Part shown: in pieces, positions 63,590 to 64,000 of the stretch
Numbering within the stretch: position 1 is the stretch's first letter
How the letters are laid out: each line of letters starts with the position of its first letter
Origin: Microbacterium rhizosphaerae
GTDB lineage: Bacteria; Actinomycetota; Actinomycetes; Actinomycetales; Microbacteriaceae
Length of the DNA stretch: 64,000 bases
Reading direction: 5' to 3'
Assembly (NCBI RefSeq): GCF_034120055.1
Contig: NZ_CP139368.1
Span: 558,001 to 622,000 of the forward strand
Program-made: the position numbers and the translations under genes
Notes under the pieces: model-generated
Told to the model about the DNA's origin: nothing
Seen by the model: only the letters and a program-made list of their open reading frames with translations
Databases searched by the model: none

Positions 63590-64000
63590 TGGCTACTTCC
63601 AGGCTGCCCTTCTTTCAGTCGGACGCCCAACGGTCACGTGACCTCGTCGGACTTGGACAGTCAATCGGTCAGCTAACTGTGGGGGCCGTGGACGCGTCCG
63701 ATCTTTTTCGGGGCGCGCTGGTTCAAGCAGTTGCCGCGATGGATCACTACTTCCACGGTGTTGTACTGGACCGGGGGGTCGACATGTTGCTGGGCCGTGC
63801 GGTGATTTCCGGGTTCCACCGCACTATAGGGCTTCAGTTTGGGTCGGTGCGAGACATCGTCACCGCGATCACTCCCGGTGACCAGGAGCTCGAGGCTCGA
63901 AAGCACATCGCAGCCCGACTCGGAAAGGAGACCTTTCAGTCCCCGGACGACATCGCGTCAGCGCTAGCACTCGTGGGCGTCACAGGCGTGTGGAAAACCG
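63589..64000 (+). CDS. RiboL-PSP-type HEPN protein, partial (runs off the window)
   Basis: The first 137 codons are visible. ASDLFRGALVQAVAAMDHYFHGVVL resembles the opening helix of RiboL-PSP-HEPN domains (a family whose helix reads roughly RASIVLSVSALDAY). It then continues LLGRAVISGFHRTIGLQFGSVRDIVTAI. The expected R-x4-6-H motif would lie beyond 64000. It is coupled to the ParA-like gene by overlap. This family includes predicted RNases of toxin or defence systems. Confidence 0.65.
   Translation, partial: MATSRLPFFQSDAQRSRDLVGLGQSIGQLTVGAVDASDLFRGALVQAVAAMDHYFHGVVLDRGVDMLLGRAVISGFHRTIGLQFGSVRDIVTAITPGDQELEARKHIAARLGKETFQSPDDIASALALVGVTGVWKT

Overview
High-GC actinobacterial chromosome, most like Microbacterium or a close Microbacteriaceae relative. 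This rests on strong G/C bias in third codon positions, many GTG starts, leaderless genes with a TAnnnT box 6-7 nt before the start codon, an ECF41 sigma factor pair, and CUT1 sugar transport without its own ATPase. The genus is an inference. I found no rRNA, tRNA or CRISPR array.

Region 1 (1-9.6 kb) is accessory DNA. A secreted protein gene, a small partner gene, a start-less secreted fragment and another small gene resemble a worn polymorphic toxin/immunity locus. An IS256-family element lies beside them and is interrupted by an IS110-family element. A 3,658-bp unit running from inside the secreted gene to the IS110 right end is present twice in direct tandem, with TCGA at all three junctions. 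A frameshifted Rhs remnant follows.

Region 2 (9.6-21.9 kb) holds metabolic cassettes. One is a carboxymuconolactone-decarboxylase/cupin/zinc alcohol dehydrogenase/MFS operon with a divergent XRE regulator. Next are an MFS transporter and a deletion scar joining remnants of a divergent MFS/AraC pair. Then comes an amine-catabolism operon (cupin, FAD amine oxidase, APC permease, aldehyde dehydrogenase) facing a TetR regulator across a perfect 14-bp palindrome, followed by an SDR.

Region 3 (22-33.2 kb) is a mucin-type O-glycan locus: a LacI regulator, a GH35 beta-galactosidase, a CUT1 ABC importer (lipoprotein and two permeases) and a secreted 1,521-aa GH101 endo-alpha-N-acetylgalactosaminidase. 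Three LacI-type operators tie these together.

Region 4 (33.3-42 kb) is purine-ring and glyoxylate catabolism: hydroxypyruvate isomerase, tartronate semialdehyde reductase, glyoxylate carboligase, an in-frame glycerate kinase-allantoinase fusion, a peroxiredoxin, OHCU decarboxylase, HIU hydrolase and uricase. A 15-bp motif occurs before hyi, before uraD and, on the other strand, before the transhydrogenase genes pntAB at 50.2 kb. Allantoate and ureidoglycolate steps are not in the window.

Region 5 (42-57 kb) is mostly housekeeping: an ABC-2 exporter, a VOC/HxlR/DHFR-like operon with its own operator, exonuclease III, two 100-bp palindromic repeats, pntAB, pyrE, an ECF41 sigma/partner pair with a matching promoter, and several small enzymes.

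Region 6 (57-64 kb) looks transferred and defence-like. It has a large unknown protein with a C-terminal R-x4-H motif, an apparently frame-broken membrane protein, a 4-fold beta-flower protein, a TIGR02391 (Ymh) HEPN protein, and a ParA-like ATPase overlapping a RiboL-PSP-type HEPN gene that runs off the window.
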